The notes under the pieces are model-generated. The model had not been told where the DNA came from. It saw nothing but the letters and a program-made list of their open reading frames with translations, and did not search any database. From NCBI RefSeq assembly GCF_010119235.1, contig NZ_JAAATZ010000001.1, positions 26,001-90,000 of the forward strand: a DNA stretch of 64,000 nt. Direction: 5' to 3'. A program made the translations under genes and the position numbers. The stretch's first letter is position 1; each line of letters begins with the position of its first letter. This stretch comes from Flavobacterium phycosphaerae. GTDB taxonomy: Bacteria > Bacteroidota > Bacteroidia > Flavobacteriales > Flavobacteriaceae. This document shows positions 54,424 to 63,898 of the stretch, one piece after another.

Positions 54424-57400
54424 ATGATTCATTTCTTCGGAAACGAAAGTTCCTCCTATTTTGCCGTACAGTCGCAAAACGAACTTTCAGCAGAAACCAT
54501 CTCAAAATTAAACTGGCTTTTTGGCAACGCAAATAAAATAGAAAAATCCGTCCTGACGGATTTTTTTATTGGCCCTCGTGCCGCCATGGTAACCCCCTGG
54601 AGTACCAATGCCGTTGAAATCACCCAAAACATGGGCATTGAAGGCATAATCAGAATAGAAGAATTTCAAAAAGTTTCGGCTGACTTTACCGATTTTGACC
54701 CTATGCTTTCGCAAAAGTATACCGAATTACATCAGGACATTTACACTATCCGTATCCAACCGGAACCGATACTGGAAATTGAAGACATTGCCGCTTACAA
54801 CCAACAGCAAGGTTTGGCACTCAGCGCAGAGGAAGTCGATTATTTAAACAGTGTTGCTGCAAAAATTGGTCGAAAACTAACCGATTCAGAAGTGTTTGGT
54901 TTCTCTCAAGTTAACTCAGAACACTGCCGTCACAAAATATTCAACGGAACGTTTGTGATTGACGGTGAAGAAAAACCAACCTCGCTTTTCAAACTCATCA
55001 AGAAAACATCCGCCGAAAATCCAAACGATATTGTTTCGGCGTATAAAGATAATGTAGCCTTCATCAAAGGTCCGAGAGTAACCCAATTCGCACCCAAAAG
55101 TGCCGACAAACCTGATTTTTACGAAACCAAAGAATTTGATTCGGTAATTTCCCTAAAAGCGGAAACTCACAATTTCCCTACTACGGTAGAGCCTTTTAAT
55201 GGGGCGGCAACCGGGTCAGGTGGTGAAATTCGAGACAGACTTGCGGGCGGACAAGGTTCATTGCCTCTTGCCGGAACTGCCGTATACATGACAGCCTATT
55301 CTCGTTTGACTAAAAACAGAAACTGGGAAAACGGTATGACCAAGCGCAAATGGCTGTACCAAACACCGATGGATATTTTAATCAAAGCCTCAAATGGGGC
55401 TTCCGATTTCGGAAATAAATTTGGCCAACCTCTAATTACCGGCTCCATTCTTACCTTTGAACACCAAGAACAATCAGAATTTGAGGATGAACCCAATACT
55501 AATAGAAAGCTAGGTTACGACAAAGTCATCATGCAAGCCGGTGGCATTGGTTACGGAAAACTTGACCAATCCATCAAAAAGAAACCCGCAACCGGAGATA
55601 AAATCGTTATCCTTGGTGGTGAAAATTATAGAATTGGAATGGGAGGCGCTGCGGTTTCTTCAGCCGATACCGGTGCATTTGGTTCCGGAATAGAACTAAA
55701 CGCCATCCAACGATCCAACCCCGAAATGCAAAAAAGAGCCGCCAATGCCATTCGCGGTATGGTGGAAAGCGATACCAATCCGATTGTTTCCATACACGAC
55801 CACGGCGCGGGCGGGCATTTGAACTGTCTTTCCGAGTTGGTAGAAGAAACCGGCGGTTTGATTGATTTGGACAAATTACCTGTGGGTGACCCTACCCTTT
55901 CGGCCAAAGAAATCATTGGTAACGAATCGCAGGAAAGAATGGGATTGGTCATTGGTCAAAAAGATATTACAACTTTACAACGAATAGCCGAAAGAGAACG
56001 TTCACCTATGTATCAGGTGGGTGAAGTAACCAATAACAACCGTTTCACTTTTGAAAGTCAAACCACCGGCGCCAAACCAATGGATTTCGCCCTGGAAGAT
56101 ATGTTCGGCAGTTCGCCTAAAACCATTATGGCGGATAAAACCATTGATACAAATTATGCTGATTTAGAGTATTCCGCTATATACCTCCAAGACTATTTAA
56201 GAGAGGTTCTAAAACTGGAAGCCGTAGCCTGCAAAGACTGGTTGACCAATAAAGTCGACCGCTGTGTGGGCGGAAGAGTCGCTAAGCAACAATGTGCCGG
56301 ACCGCTACAATTACCACTAAACAATGTGGGGGTTATGGCGTTGGATTATAACGGAAAAGAAGGTATTGCTACGTCTATCGGACATGCTCCTATTTCCGCT
56401 TTAATTGACCCGAAAGCCGGTAGCCGAAATGCGATTGCCGAAGCTTTATCCAATATTGTTTTTGCTCCGTTAAAAAAAAATCTGAAAAGTGTTTCGCTTT
56501 CAGCCAACTGGATGTGGGCTTGCAAAAATGAAGGCGAAGATGCCCGTTTATACGAAGCCGTTCAGGCTTGTTCTGATTTTGCAATTGAATTAGGCATCAA
56601 CATTCCGACCGGAAAAGATTCCCTTTCGATGAAGCAAAAATACCCGAATGAGGAAGTGATTGCTCCGGGAACGGTAATTATATCCGCAGCCGGAAATTGT
56701 TCCAATATTACTAAAGTGGTCGAACCGGTGCTACAGAAAAACGGCGGTTCCATTTATTATATCAATCTTTCGCAAGACGATTATAAATTGGGTGGTAGTT
56801 CGTTTGCCCAAGTGTTGAATAAAATCGGAAAGGACACGCCAACGATTAAAGATGCTGCTTTCTTTAAAAAAGCATTCAATGCTGTTCAGGATTTAATCAA
56901 AGATCGACAAATCCTGGCCGGGCACGATATCGGTAGCGGTGGTTTAATAACTACCCTATTGGAGATGTGCTTTGCTGACAATCATTTGGGAGCTACAATT
57001 GATTTCTCTTCATTGGTTGAAAAAGATTTAGTGAAGATTTTATTTGCGGAAAACATTGGACTGGTGCTTCAGGCTAAAGACGATACAACATTTGAAAAAG
57101 CATTAGCCGGTATCGAGTATTTCAAAATTGGTAAAGTTGTCCATTCAGCAACATTGAGTGTTCAGGATGTAGTACTTGACATCCCGGCGTTACGAGACGA
57201 TTGGTTTGAAACTTCTTTCTTATTAGATCAAAAACAAACCAAAAACGACAAAGCTCGAGAGCGTTTTAACAATTACAGTCATCAAGCACTACAGTATCAA
57301 TTCCCTAACCATTTTACCGGTATAAAACCAATTATTGACCATAGTCAACTGCGTCCGAAAGCTGCCATCATTCGTGAAAAAGGTAGTAATTCCGAGCGTG

Positions 57401-58101
57401 AAATGGCCAATGCCATGTACTTGGCCGGTTTTGATGTCAAAGACGTACACATGACCGATTTGATTTCGGGACGTGAAACCTTAGAAGACATTCAATTTAT
57501 TGGTGCCGTTGGTGGTTTCTCCAATTCGGATGTTTTAGGTTCAGCCAAAGGTTGGGCCGGTGCTTTCAAATACAACGAAAAAGCCAACCAAGCCTTAAAG
57601 AATTTCTTCCTGAGAGAAGATACGTTATCGGTCGGAATCTGCAACGGATGCCAATTGTTTATGGAACTGGAATTGGTAAATCCGGAACACGAAGTGCATG
57701 GCAAAATGCATCACAACGACAGTCACAAACACGAAAGTATCTTCACTTCGGTACAAGTACAGGAAAACCATTCGGTCATGCTGAAAACCTTAGCCGGAAC
57801 TACACTTGGCGTATGGGTATCGCATGGTGAAGGCAAGTTCAAATTGCCTTATGAAGAACATCACTATAACATCGTGGCCAAATATGCCTACGAAGGTTAT
57901 CCTGCTAATCCCAATGGTTCTGATTACAACACAGCCATGCTTTGCGATAAATCCGGAAGACATTTAGTCATGATGCCGCACATTGAGCGTTCCACTTTCC
58001 CTTGGAACTGGGCGCATTATCCGGACAGAGGACAAAAAGACGAAGTATCCCCGTGGATAGAAGCCTTTGTCAATGCGAGAGAATGGATTGAAAAACAATA
58101 A
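54424..58101 (+). CDS. purL: Phosphoribosylformylglycinamidine synthase
   Basis: A 1225-aa single-chain FGAM synthase, fourth step of purine synthesis, converting FGAR, glutamine and ATP to FGAM. In order: an N-terminal PurS-like domain, a linker (SEVFGFSQVNSEHCRHKIF), two AIR-synthase-like ATPase halves (KAETHNFPTTVEPFNGAATGSGGEIRDR; HDHGAGGHLNCLSELVEETGG; HDIGSGGLITTLLEMCF), and a C-terminal class I glutamine amidotransferase with catalytic Cys in GICNGCQLFMELELV and His/Glu in MMPHIERSTFPWNW. Length is slightly below the E. coli enzyme but complete. It is preceded by a typical leader and followed by an intrinsic terminator. Confidence 0.97.
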   Translation: MIHFFGNESSSYFAVQSQNELSAETISKLNWLFGNANKIEKSVLTDFFIGPRAAMVTPWSTNAVEITQNMGIEGIIRIEEFQKVSADFTDFDPMLSQKYTELHQDIYTIRIQPEPILEIEDIAAYNQQQGLALSAEEVDYLNSVAAKIGRKLTDSEVFGFSQVNSEHCRHKIFNGTFVIDGEEKPTSLFKLIKKTSAENPNDIVSAYKDNVAFIKGPRVTQFAPKSADKPDFYETKEFDSVISLKAETHNFPTTVEPFNGAATGSGGEIRDRLAGGQGSLPLAGTAVYMTAYSRLTKNRNWENGMTKRKWLYQTPMDILIKASNGASDFGNKFGQPLITGSILTFEHQEQSEFEDEPNTNRKLGYDKVIMQAGGIGYGKLDQSIKKKPATGDKIVILGGENYRIGMGGAAVSSADTGAFGSGIELNAIQRSNPEMQKRAANAIRGMVESDTNPIVSIHDHGAGGHLNCLSELVEETGGLIDLDKLPVGDPTLSAKEIIGNESQERMGLVIGQKDITTLQRIAERERSPMYQVGEVTNNNRFTFESQTTGAKPMDFALEDMFGSSPKTIMADKTIDTNYADLEYSAIYLQDYLREVLKLEAVACKDWLTNKVDRCVGGRVAKQQCAGPLQLPLNNVGVMALDYNGKEGIATSIGHAPISALIDPKAGSRNAIAEALSNIVFAPLKKNLKSVSLSANWMWACKNEGEDARLYEAVQACSDFAIELGINIPTGKDSLSMKQKYPNEEVIAPGTVIISAAGNCSNITKVVEPVLQKNGGSIYYINLSQDDYKLGGSSFAQVLNKIGKDTPTIKDAAFFKKAFNAVQDLIKDRQILAGHDIGSGGLITTLLEMCFADNHLGATIDFSSLVEKDLVKILFAENIGLVLQAKDDTTFEKALAGIEYFKIGKVVHSATLSVQDVVLDIPALRDDWFETSFLLDQKQTKNDKARERFNNYSHQALQYQFPNHFTGIKPIIDHSQLRPKAAIIREKGSNSEREMANAMYLAGFDVKDVHMTDLISGRETLEDIQFIGAVGGFSNSDVLGSAKGWAGAFKYNEKANQALKNFFLREDTLSVGICNGCQLFMELELVNPEHEVHGKMHHNDSHKHESIFTSVQVQENHSVMLKTLAGTTLGVWVSHGEGKFKLPYEEHHYNIVAKYAYEGYPANPNGSDYNTAMLCDKSGRHLVMMPHIERSTFPWNWAHYPDRGQKDEVSPWIEAFVNAREWIEKQ

Positions 58102-58106
58102 AAATT

Positions 58107-58138
58107 AAAAAAGCACTTTCTAACCAAAGTGCTTTTTT
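58107..58138 (+). terminator. Intrinsic terminator after purL
   Basis: AAAAAAGCACTTT, loop CTAACC, AAAGTGCTTTTTT. It separates purL from the DUF3667 cluster starting 23 bp later. Confidence 0.87.
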
Positions 58139-58160
58139 GTATCATTGTAAAAAGATTTTT

Positions 58161-58952
58161 ATGAGCCATTCCAAGACTTGCCTGAATTGTGAAAGACCTA
58201 CTATCGAAAATTTTTGCTCTTTTTGCGGACAAAAAACGGATACCCATAAAATTACCTTTAAACACTTCTTTTTTCATGATATCATACATGGTGTATGGCA
58301 TTTTGAAAAAGGGATTTGGTTTACCTTAAAAGCAGCACTCTTCAGACCCGGAAAAGCCGCATTAGACTACATAAGTGGTAAAAGAATCCGCTATTACAAT
58401 GTCTTTTATTTAATCTTGTTACTCATTGGATTGAATATTTTCATAAATCACATACAAGATCAATTATCACATTATTATTTTAATATAAATCCGGAACCCG
58501 AAACCGATACTGCCGGAAAAAAAGTTGATGATTTTTTAAGTAATAATTCAAAACTTATTCTGTTTTCATTTATTCCGCTATTCGCCATCAATAGTTTTAT
58601 GCTTTTCAGGAGAAAGAAATTGAATTTTAGTGAGCATTTTATCATTTCCGGAATGATGTTTTTAGGGATAATGACTATTGTGACCCTCACTTCCTTATTT
58701 TATTTTACCGATTATATGAACTATACGGACTTCATTTCGCCTATGTTCAATATCATCACTCCTGCCTTGATTTTAATTTACCTAATCATAAATTATTACA
58801 AAACTTTTGCCGAGACCTATACTATATTTCAGAATAGTATTCGTGTCTTTTCATTTATTACACTGCTCTTGCTGGAAGTCGCCCTTTTAATTATACTAAT
58901 GATTGGTTATTTCACCCATTGGGAATACAACCTTCAAGTAATTTATCACTAA
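58161..58952 (+). CDS. DUF3667 membrane protein (paralogue 2)
   Basis: ATG at 58161 (MSHSKTCLNCERPTIENFCSFCGQKTDTHKITFKHF) is chosen because both tandem relatives start with MSH. This gives 263 aa. A four-cysteine zinc ribbon at the N-terminus is followed by the conserved block FHDIIHGVWHFEKGIWFTLKAALFRPGKAALDYISGKRIRYYNVFYLILLLIGLNIF. Five or so transmembrane helices come next. It is the first of three adjacent, closely similar genes; the spacing to the next is 10 bp. No function is known for the family. Confidence 0.88.
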   Translation: MSHSKTCLNCERPTIENFCSFCGQKTDTHKITFKHFFFHDIIHGVWHFEKGIWFTLKAALFRPGKAALDYISGKRIRYYNVFYLILLLIGLNIFINHIQDQLSHYYFNINPEPETDTAGKKVDDFLSNNSKLILFSFIPLFAINSFMLFRRKKLNFSEHFIISGMMFLGIMTIVTLTSLFYFTDYMNYTDFISPMFNIITPALILIYLIINYYKTFAETYTIFQNSIRVFSFITLLLLEVALLIILMIGYFTHWEYNLQVIYH

Positions 58953-58962
58953 CAAAATTCGT

Positions 58963-59727
58963 ATGAGCCATTCGCCTAATTGTTTAAATTGTGAAGTCCA
59001 GATAACAGGAAAATTCTGTTCCAATTGCGGACAAAAAACAGACACCCATAGAATCACCTTCAAACATTTCATTTTTCACGATATTCTTCATGGCGTTTGG
59101 CATTTTGAAAAAGGGATTTTATTTACCTTAAAGGAAGCTATGCTTCGTCCGGGAAAAGCGGCTTTAGATTACATCGAAGGAAAAAGAATCCGCTATTACA
59201 ATGTTTTTTATCTAATCTTGTTACTGATTGGATTAGGCATTTTTATTGAAAACGTTTATATCAATTCGTTACACAAATACCATTCCTTTATCCCTGATGA
59301 TCAATCAGATGAAGTCAACAATCCGGTTTATGATTTTTTAGGTAAATATGTAAAATTCTTTTTAGCATTAGCCATTCCTGCCTTTTCCTTAAACAGTTTT
59401 ATTTTATTCAATAAAAAGAAGCTATTTTATAGTGAACACTTAATCATTTTTGGAATGATGTATTTGGGAATTATTATGATTACACTTGTTGGTAATCTGA
59501 TGTATTTCTTTGAATTTATTGAACCCGTTGCTTTTCTATCCTATTTTGCAGATTTGATAATGCCTTTTTTATTAATTATCTATTTAGCCTTTGGATTTTA
59601 TGGAGCCTTTGGTAATGACTACAAAAAATGGAATTTTGCTTTACGGTTATTTATTTATCTTACACTGATTATTGTAGAGTTAAAGTTATTAGGTTTTATT
59701 TTAAAAACAATTTTACTAAATCAATAA
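58963..59727 (+). CDS. DUF3667 membrane protein (paralogue 3)
   Basis: A 254-aa protein, a clear duplicate of its neighbours. The zinc ribbon CLNCEVQITGKFCSNCGQKTDTHRITFKHF and the block FHDILHGVWHFEKGILFTLKEAMLRPGKAALDYIEGKRIRYYNVFYLILLLIGLGIF are nearly the same as in paralogue 2. The middle soluble loop and the later membrane helices have diverged strongly. Separated by 7 bp from the third copy, so co-transcribed. Confidence 0.88.
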   Translation: MSHSPNCLNCEVQITGKFCSNCGQKTDTHRITFKHFIFHDILHGVWHFEKGILFTLKEAMLRPGKAALDYIEGKRIRYYNVFYLILLLIGLGIFIENVYINSLHKYHSFIPDDQSDEVNNPVYDFLGKYVKFFLALAIPAFSLNSFILFNKKKLFYSEHLIIFGMMYLGIIMITLVGNLMYFFEFIEPVAFLSYFADLIMPFLLIIYLAFGFYGAFGNDYKKWNFALRLFIYLTLIIVELKLLGFILKTILLNQ

Positions 59728-59734
59728 CTGTCAT

Positions 59735-60508
59735 ATGAGCCATAACAACAATTGTTTAAACTGTAATACCTCGCTTGTTGATGCCTTTTGTCCTCATTGT
59801 GGTCAAAAAGCGGACACACACCAAATCACTTTTAAACATTTTATTTTTCATGACATCCTGCACGGAGTATGGCATTTTGAAAAGGGAATTTTATTTACTT
59901 TAAAAGAAGCACTCTTCAGACCCAGTCAGGCAGCATTAGATTACATAAGCGGAAAAAGAATACGATATTACAATGTCTTTTATCTTTCTCTTTTGGTTAT
60001 CGGATTAAACATCCTACTTATTCATTTTTATAACGAATTCAAAGTAGAAAACAACATAACCGTAGGAAGAAACAATACCCCCAACGTAACCAAATTCTTT
60101 GCCGACAACGTAAAAATCATACTCTTCAGCATTGTCCCCCTATTGGCGCTAAATGCTTACATGCTGTTCAAGAGGTTACGACTCAATCTAGCGGAACATT
60201 TCATATTGGCTGGCATTTGTCTGCTCGGAATTTTAATTGTTGCCTTGTTTTTCAATCTGACAAACTTTCTAAACGAAAGAGAATTTGGCAATTTCTTCGG
60301 AATTTTAGAGCTCCTTTTCTTCTTCATCCTGCTCTTTTATCCCCTTTGGCCTTACTACAATGCCATAAAAAACCACTACACTTTCCTTGGAGCGCTTTGG
60401 CGAGTACTGGTATTTCAATTGATAATTTTTATAGAAGTTTCAATACTAATAGCTGTGATAATTATATATCTCACTAATGGAAAAGGAGATTTTTACATAA
60501 GTCTATAA
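59735..60508 (+). CDS. DUF3667 membrane protein (paralogue 4)
   Basis: A 257-aa protein, third of the tandem set (CLNCNTSLVDAFCPHCGQKADTHQITFKHF; FHDILHGVWHFEKGILFTLKEALFRPSQAALDYISGKRIRYYNVFYLSLLVIGLNILL). As in the others the N-terminal 90 residues are strongly conserved and the membrane part is variable. A fixed zinc-ribbon head on a changing membrane body suggests a common partner for the head. It ends before an intrinsic terminator. Confidence 0.88.
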   Translation: MSHNNNCLNCNTSLVDAFCPHCGQKADTHQITFKHFIFHDILHGVWHFEKGILFTLKEALFRPSQAALDYISGKRIRYYNVFYLSLLVIGLNILLIHFYNEFKVENNITVGRNNTPNVTKFFADNVKIILFSIVPLLALNAYMLFKRLRLNLAEHFILAGICLLGILIVALFFNLTNFLNEREFGNFFGILELLFFFILLFYPLWPYYNAIKNHYTFLGALWRVLVFQLIIFIEVSILIAVIIIYLTNGKGDFYISL

Positions 60509-60570
60509 CTATCCTTAAATATCCCAATTAAAATATTCTTGCGCAATAAAATTGGTAAACAGAGAAATAA

Positions 60571-60600
60571 AAAAAACTCCTGAAATTCAGGAGTTTTTTA
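60571..60600. terminator. Bidirectional intrinsic terminator
   Basis: AAAAAACTCCTGAA, one base, TTCAGGAGTTTTTT. It ends the DUF3667 trio and the convergent outer-membrane protein gene. Confidence 0.85.
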
Positions 60601-60617
60601 TTGAATGCGCAATTTTT

Positions 60618-61265
60618 CTAAAAGCGGTAACCAATAGTAGCTTGGTACCACATGTTTTTATAACGCGGTGTAGTCGACGTGCCATCACCATTATTATTCT
60701 TCACATCCCATCCGGCCCTTACGCCTATTACTAAATGGTCTACATTAAAATCGGCACCACCGGTTAAACAAAAGGTGTTTTTACGAATATTATCATTACT
60801 GAATTCATCCTCTTGTGTTGATGAAATAGTACCTCCTTTAAAATCGTCCTTCTGTTTTAACAAATAAGAAAATTGAGGTCCGAATAAAAGCGACACATTT
60901 TCCACCGGTTTAAAAGAAATCAAAAGCGGTACGTCTATATAATCCGTAGTTCGAGTCATTTCATAAGAATTCCCTAAAAAAGTCCCCGTTGATTTAAATC
61001 CTTTTTGCGAAAACAACACTTCCGGTTGTACTCCAAAATACTTACCTATAGGGATAGCTATAAACCCTCCGGCAGCAAAGCCAAATTTTGAATTGGCCAC
61101 AAAGTCTTCGCCTTCCGAGTCATAAACGTTAGATAAATTAACTCCCCCTTTTATCCCTATAAACATCTTGTCACGGTTATCCACCGTTGTCGTTGGGTCG
61201 GTCTGCGCTACAGTGCTCGTGACTGTCAGCACCATCATTGCCATGATTAAAATTACTCTTTTCAT
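60618..61265 (-). CDS. PorT-family outer-membrane beta-barrel protein
   Basis: A 215-aa protein with a signal peptide (VILIMAMMVLTVTSTVAQ) and eight-strand-like amphipathic beta pattern: FIGIKGGVNLSNVY, FGFAAGGFIAIPIGKYFGVQPEVLFSQKGFK, YIDVPLLISFKPVENVSLLFGPQFSYLL, FNVDHLVIGVRAGWDV, ending in aromatic WYQATIGYRF, the usual barrel C-terminus. It belongs to the beta-barrel_2 type (PorT-like) common in Bacteroidota. The specific role cannot be told. Confidence 0.88.
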   Translation of the reverse strand: MKRVILIMAMMVLTVTSTVAQTDPTTTVDNRDKMFIGIKGGVNLSNVYDSEGEDFVANSKFGFAAGGFIAIPIGKYFGVQPEVLFSQKGFKSTGTFLGNSYEMTRTTDYIDVPLLISFKPVENVSLLFGPQFSYLLKQKDDFKGGTISSTQEDEFSNDNIRKNTFCLTGGADFNVDHLVIGVRAGWDVKNNNGDGTSTTPRYKNMWYQATIGYRF

Positions 61266-61550
61266 AGTTATCAGTGTTAAGTTATATACCTATTTTCCTT
61301 GCTCTCATAAAGCAATACCGTAAATTTCGATATAAACTAAGATCTTATTCTTACATAACTATGAGTATGATTTATATAATTATGGCGTGTCCCTACGGGC
61401 CAGGCTGTCCGCACTACATGGTAGTTTGCTCCCATCCCTCACGCAAAGAAAAAATTGTCCATTACAAAGCGTAAATCGTCCATTTTTTGACAAAACAAAA
61501 CAGCCCAACTTTGTACCGTCAATAAGACATAACTTTAAAACACAAAAAAA
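61266..61550. other. Intergenic stretch with a GC-rich repeat
   Basis: Between the divergent outer-membrane protein and CMD genes. It contains the dispersed GC-rich repeat at 61384-61444 and otherwise AT-rich promoter DNA. A short plus-strand open frame here overlaps the repeat and does not look coding. Confidence 0.5.
61384..61444 (+). repeat. GC-rich dispersed repeat, copy 1
   Basis: GGCGTGTCCC, TAC, GGGCCAGGCTGTCCG, CACTACATGGTAG, then CTCCCATCCCTCACGC. It is much more GC-rich than its surroundings. The same order of blocks occurs at 63474-63558 with a longer internal hairpin. Confidence 0.8.
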
Positions 61551-62090
61551 ATGACACGTTTACAAGCTTTAAACCCGGAAACCACTACAGGAAAAACCAA
61601 AGAATTATTCAACGCTGTACAAAGCAAACTAGGTATTGTGCCCAACATGATGCGTACCATGGGAAATTCAGATGCCGTACTCGAAGGCTATCTTAATTTA
61701 AGTGGCGCTTTGTCCAAAGGGAAATTAAACAACCGCACCGGAGAACTGATTGCTTTAGCTGTGGCAGAAAGCAACAATTGTTTGTATTGTACAGCGGCCC
61801 ATACGTTTATCGGAGAAAACTTATTAAAAACTGACTTGTCCGTTTTAGAAGCGGCCCGTTCCGGTGAATCAGCAGACAGCAAAACAAAAGCCATTTTAAA
61901 ATTGGCTAAAACCTTGGTCTCAAAAAATGGCCAGGTAAATGATGAGGATGTAACTACTGCTAAAAATGCCGGAATCACTGACGGAGAAATTGCCGAAGTG
62001 GTGGCTCACGTGGCATTGAATATTTTGACCAACTACTTCAACAATACAGCAAACACGGAAGTTGATTTTCCGGCCGTAGCAACTTTATAA
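61551..62090 (+). CDS. Carboxymuconolactone decarboxylase-family (AhpD-like) protein
   Basis: A 179-aa protein of the CMD/AhpD family with the redox motif CLYCTAAH in ELIALAVAESNNCLYCTAAHTFIGE. The start of the protein (TRLQALNPETTTGKTKELFNAVQSKLGIVPNMMRTMGNSDAVLEGYLNLSGAL) is typical of the peroxidase-related subgroup. It probably acts as a small peroxidase or alkylhydroperoxidase-like enzyme in the cytoplasm. It is the first gene of a unit with DUF1348 and AraC genes, 68 bp before the second. Confidence 0.9.
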   Translation: MTRLQALNPETTTGKTKELFNAVQSKLGIVPNMMRTMGNSDAVLEGYLNLSGALSKGKLNNRTGELIALAVAESNNCLYCTAAHTFIGENLLKTDLSVLEAARSGESADSKTKAILKLAKTLVSKNGQVNDEDVTTAKNAGITDGEIAEVVAHVALNILTNYFNNTANTEVDFPAVATL

Positions 62091-62158
62091 GCCTTAGTAA
62101 AACCAATCAAGGGCAGTTACGAACACCTCCTAACTGCCTTTTTTAGTACATTTGATTT

Positions 62159-62572
62159 ATGGAACCACAAAGACATCCGCTTCCTCCGTTTACTATGGAG
62201 ACAGCATTACAAAAAGTGCAAGCTGCCGAAGAGGCTTGGAATACCAAAGACCCTGAAAAAGTAGCCCTAGCCTACACCGTCGATACCGAATGGCGCAACC
62301 GCACCGAATTTATCAATGGCCGAGAAGCCGTCAAACAATTCCTTACCCAAAAGTGGAAAAAAGAACTCGGCTACAAACTCAAAAAGGAACTTTGGGGATT
62401 TAGAGAAAACCGCATGGCCGTTCGTTTTGAATACGAATGGCACGATGCCGCCGGACAATGGTACCGAAGTTACGGCAATGAACTCTGGGAATTTGATGCC
62501 AACGGCTATATGCAAAAACGGTTTGCCAGCATCAACGATTTGGAAATAGAAGAAAAAGACAGAAGATTATGA
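62159..62572 (+). CDS. DUF1348 (SnoaL/NTF2-like) protein
   Basis: A 137-aa protein of the DUF1348 group of NTF2-like folds: [115 protein letters not shown]. Function not established. An internal ATG (METALQK) is an alternative start, but the family often extends to the first Met. Its stop overlaps the AraC gene start (ATGA), so the two are coupled. Confidence 0.9.
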   Translation: MEPQRHPLPPFTMETALQKVQAAEEAWNTKDPEKVALAYTVDTEWRNRTEFINGREAVKQFLTQKWKKELGYKLKKELWGFRENRMAVRFEYEWHDAAGQWYRSYGNELWEFDANGYMQKRFASINDLEIEEKDRRL

Positions 62573-63462
62573 GCGCTACGCAAGCCCTGACCCTAACCAA
62601 TCCTCAAAACGGAAACCTTGCCTTTAAGGTTTTCAGTTTTGAAGATAACAATCATTTTGACCATCTGCAGCGCAATAATTATTATTCTCTCATTTGGGTA
62701 ACCAAAGGAACAGGAAAAATAAAAGCTGATTTTTCAGAGTATCACTTCGACGAAAATGTATTGTTGGCCTTTTCGCCTTACCAGCCTTTTATGATATGTG
62801 CTGCCGAACCGCTTGAGGGAATAGCCATTCATTTTCATCCTGATTTTTATTGCATCCACATGCATCAAAAAGAAGTGTCTTGTAACGGGGTTTTGTTTAA
62901 CAACATCTACCAGCCTCCCTACACTCATATCGATGAGACAGCCTCAGCAACCTTTGATTTAATTATAACCCAAATCAAAAACGAGATGCAGCGACAAGAA
63001 TTGGCTCAGTACGAATTGTTGGTTTCCTATCTTAAAGTCATTCTGATAACGGCTTCCCGACTTAAAACAGAGCAATTACAAGAGCAAACTTCCGCAATGC
63101 CTAATACCAAAGAACCTATCATTTTGCAAAATCTGAAAGAAGCTATAGAAGAACATTTTAAAACCAAGCATTCTCCCAGCCATTATGCCGAACACTTGAA
63201 CATTTCAGCAAAGGCATTGGCCAAGCTCACCAAAACCCATTTCAACAAAACACTGACCGATTTAATTGCAGAACGCATTATCATTGAGGCCAAAAGGGAA
63301 TTATACCTGACCAACAAAGCCGTTAAAGAAATTGCCTATGAGTTGGGCTATGATGACGAACATTACTTCAGTCGTTTTTTCAAAACCAACGCCGATGTTT
63401 CTCCACAATTGTACCGAGAAACAGTAGGTTTTGCCAAACAAACTCCGCTTACCGGAATATAA
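62569..63462 (+). CDS. AraC-family transcriptional regulator
   Basis: A 297-aa regulator with an N-terminal cupin-like sensor domain ([47 protein letters not shown]) and a C-terminal double helix-turn-helix (about 200-290: [82 protein letters not shown]). It is coupled by a 4-bp overlap to the DUF1348 gene and probably controls its own operon. The inducer is unknown. Confidence 0.92.
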   Translation: MSATQALTLTNPQNGNLAFKVFSFEDNNHFDHLQRNNYYSLIWVTKGTGKIKADFSEYHFDENVLLAFSPYQPFMICAAEPLEGIAIHFHPDFYCIHMHQKEVSCNGVLFNNIYQPPYTHIDETASATFDLIITQIKNEMQRQELAQYELLVSYLKVILITASRLKTEQLQEQTSAMPNTKEPIILQNLKEAIEEHFKTKHSPSHYAEHLNISAKALAKLTKTHFNKTLTDLIAERIIIEAKRELYLTNKAVKEIAYELGYDDEHYFSRFFKTNADVSPQLYRETVGFAKQTPLTGI

Positions 63463-63473
63463 TTTATTTTTTG

Positions 63474-63558
63474 GGCGTGTCCCTTTATCCTGAAAAGGAT
63501 TTCAGGATAAAGGGCCGGGCTGTCCGGGCTACACGGTAGCCTCTCCCATCCCTCACGC
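63474..63558 (+). repeat. GC-rich dispersed repeat, copy 2 with long hairpin
   Basis: The same flanks as copy 1 (GGCGTGTCCC...GGGCCGGGCTGTCCG...CTACACGGTAG...CTCCCATCCCTCACGC). The CCC/GGG core is extended into a perfect 15-bp stem: CCCTTTATCCTGAAA, loop AGGA, TTTCAGGATAAAGGG. Confidence 0.85.
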
Positions 63559-63657
63559 GATAGCTTACATAGCAAAATACCGTCACTTCCCAACCCAAAA
63601 GCATCCTATTTTTAACCCCTAAAGAGGCCAAATTCACAAACCCCTGAGCTTTTTACA

Positions 63658-63741
63658 AATTCGTCCTGATGACTTTTACAACTGATCAGGACGAGTTGAC
63701 CAACTCTTCAGGACGAGTTCAAAAAGTCATCAGGACGAATT
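63658..63741 (+). repeat. Four-copy TCAGGACGA repeat cluster
   Basis: One inverted copy (TCGTCCTGA at 63661) and three direct copies of TCAGGACGA at 63686, 63708 and 63730, each 22 bp apart. The outer copies form a perfect 20-bp inverted repeat (AAAAGTCATCAGGACGAATT at 63722-63741 and its complement at 63658-63677). Confidence 0.85.
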
Positions 63742-63842
63742 GACGAAACTTTTCGCAAAACAAAAACCTATGATATATAGAGGAGGAATCCCAGTGGGCA
63801 TCTGATACGCGAGCTTCACCTCGCCAATACTACTCACATAAA

Positions 63843-63893
63843 AATCCCGTAGGGATGTTAGTTTGGTAACAACGGGTTTCAACCCGTTGCAAA
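63843..63893. repeat. Two short GC-rich hairpins (dispersed-repeat-like)
   Basis: ATCCC-GTA-GGGAT and CAACGGGTTTCAACCCGTTG lie close together. Such hairpins recur between genes in Flavobacterium-like genomes; no second copy is in this window. Confidence 0.5.
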
Positions 63894-63898
63894 ACAAA

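Noticed and set aside
61274..61474. A 66-aa plus-strand open frame between the outer-membrane protein and CMD genes
   Set aside because: It runs through the GC-rich dispersed repeat, and its translation has no recognisable pattern.
63658..63741. A CRISPR array
   Set aside because: Units are only about 9-12 bp with 22-bp period, one is inverted, the spacers are too short, and there are no cas genes nearby.
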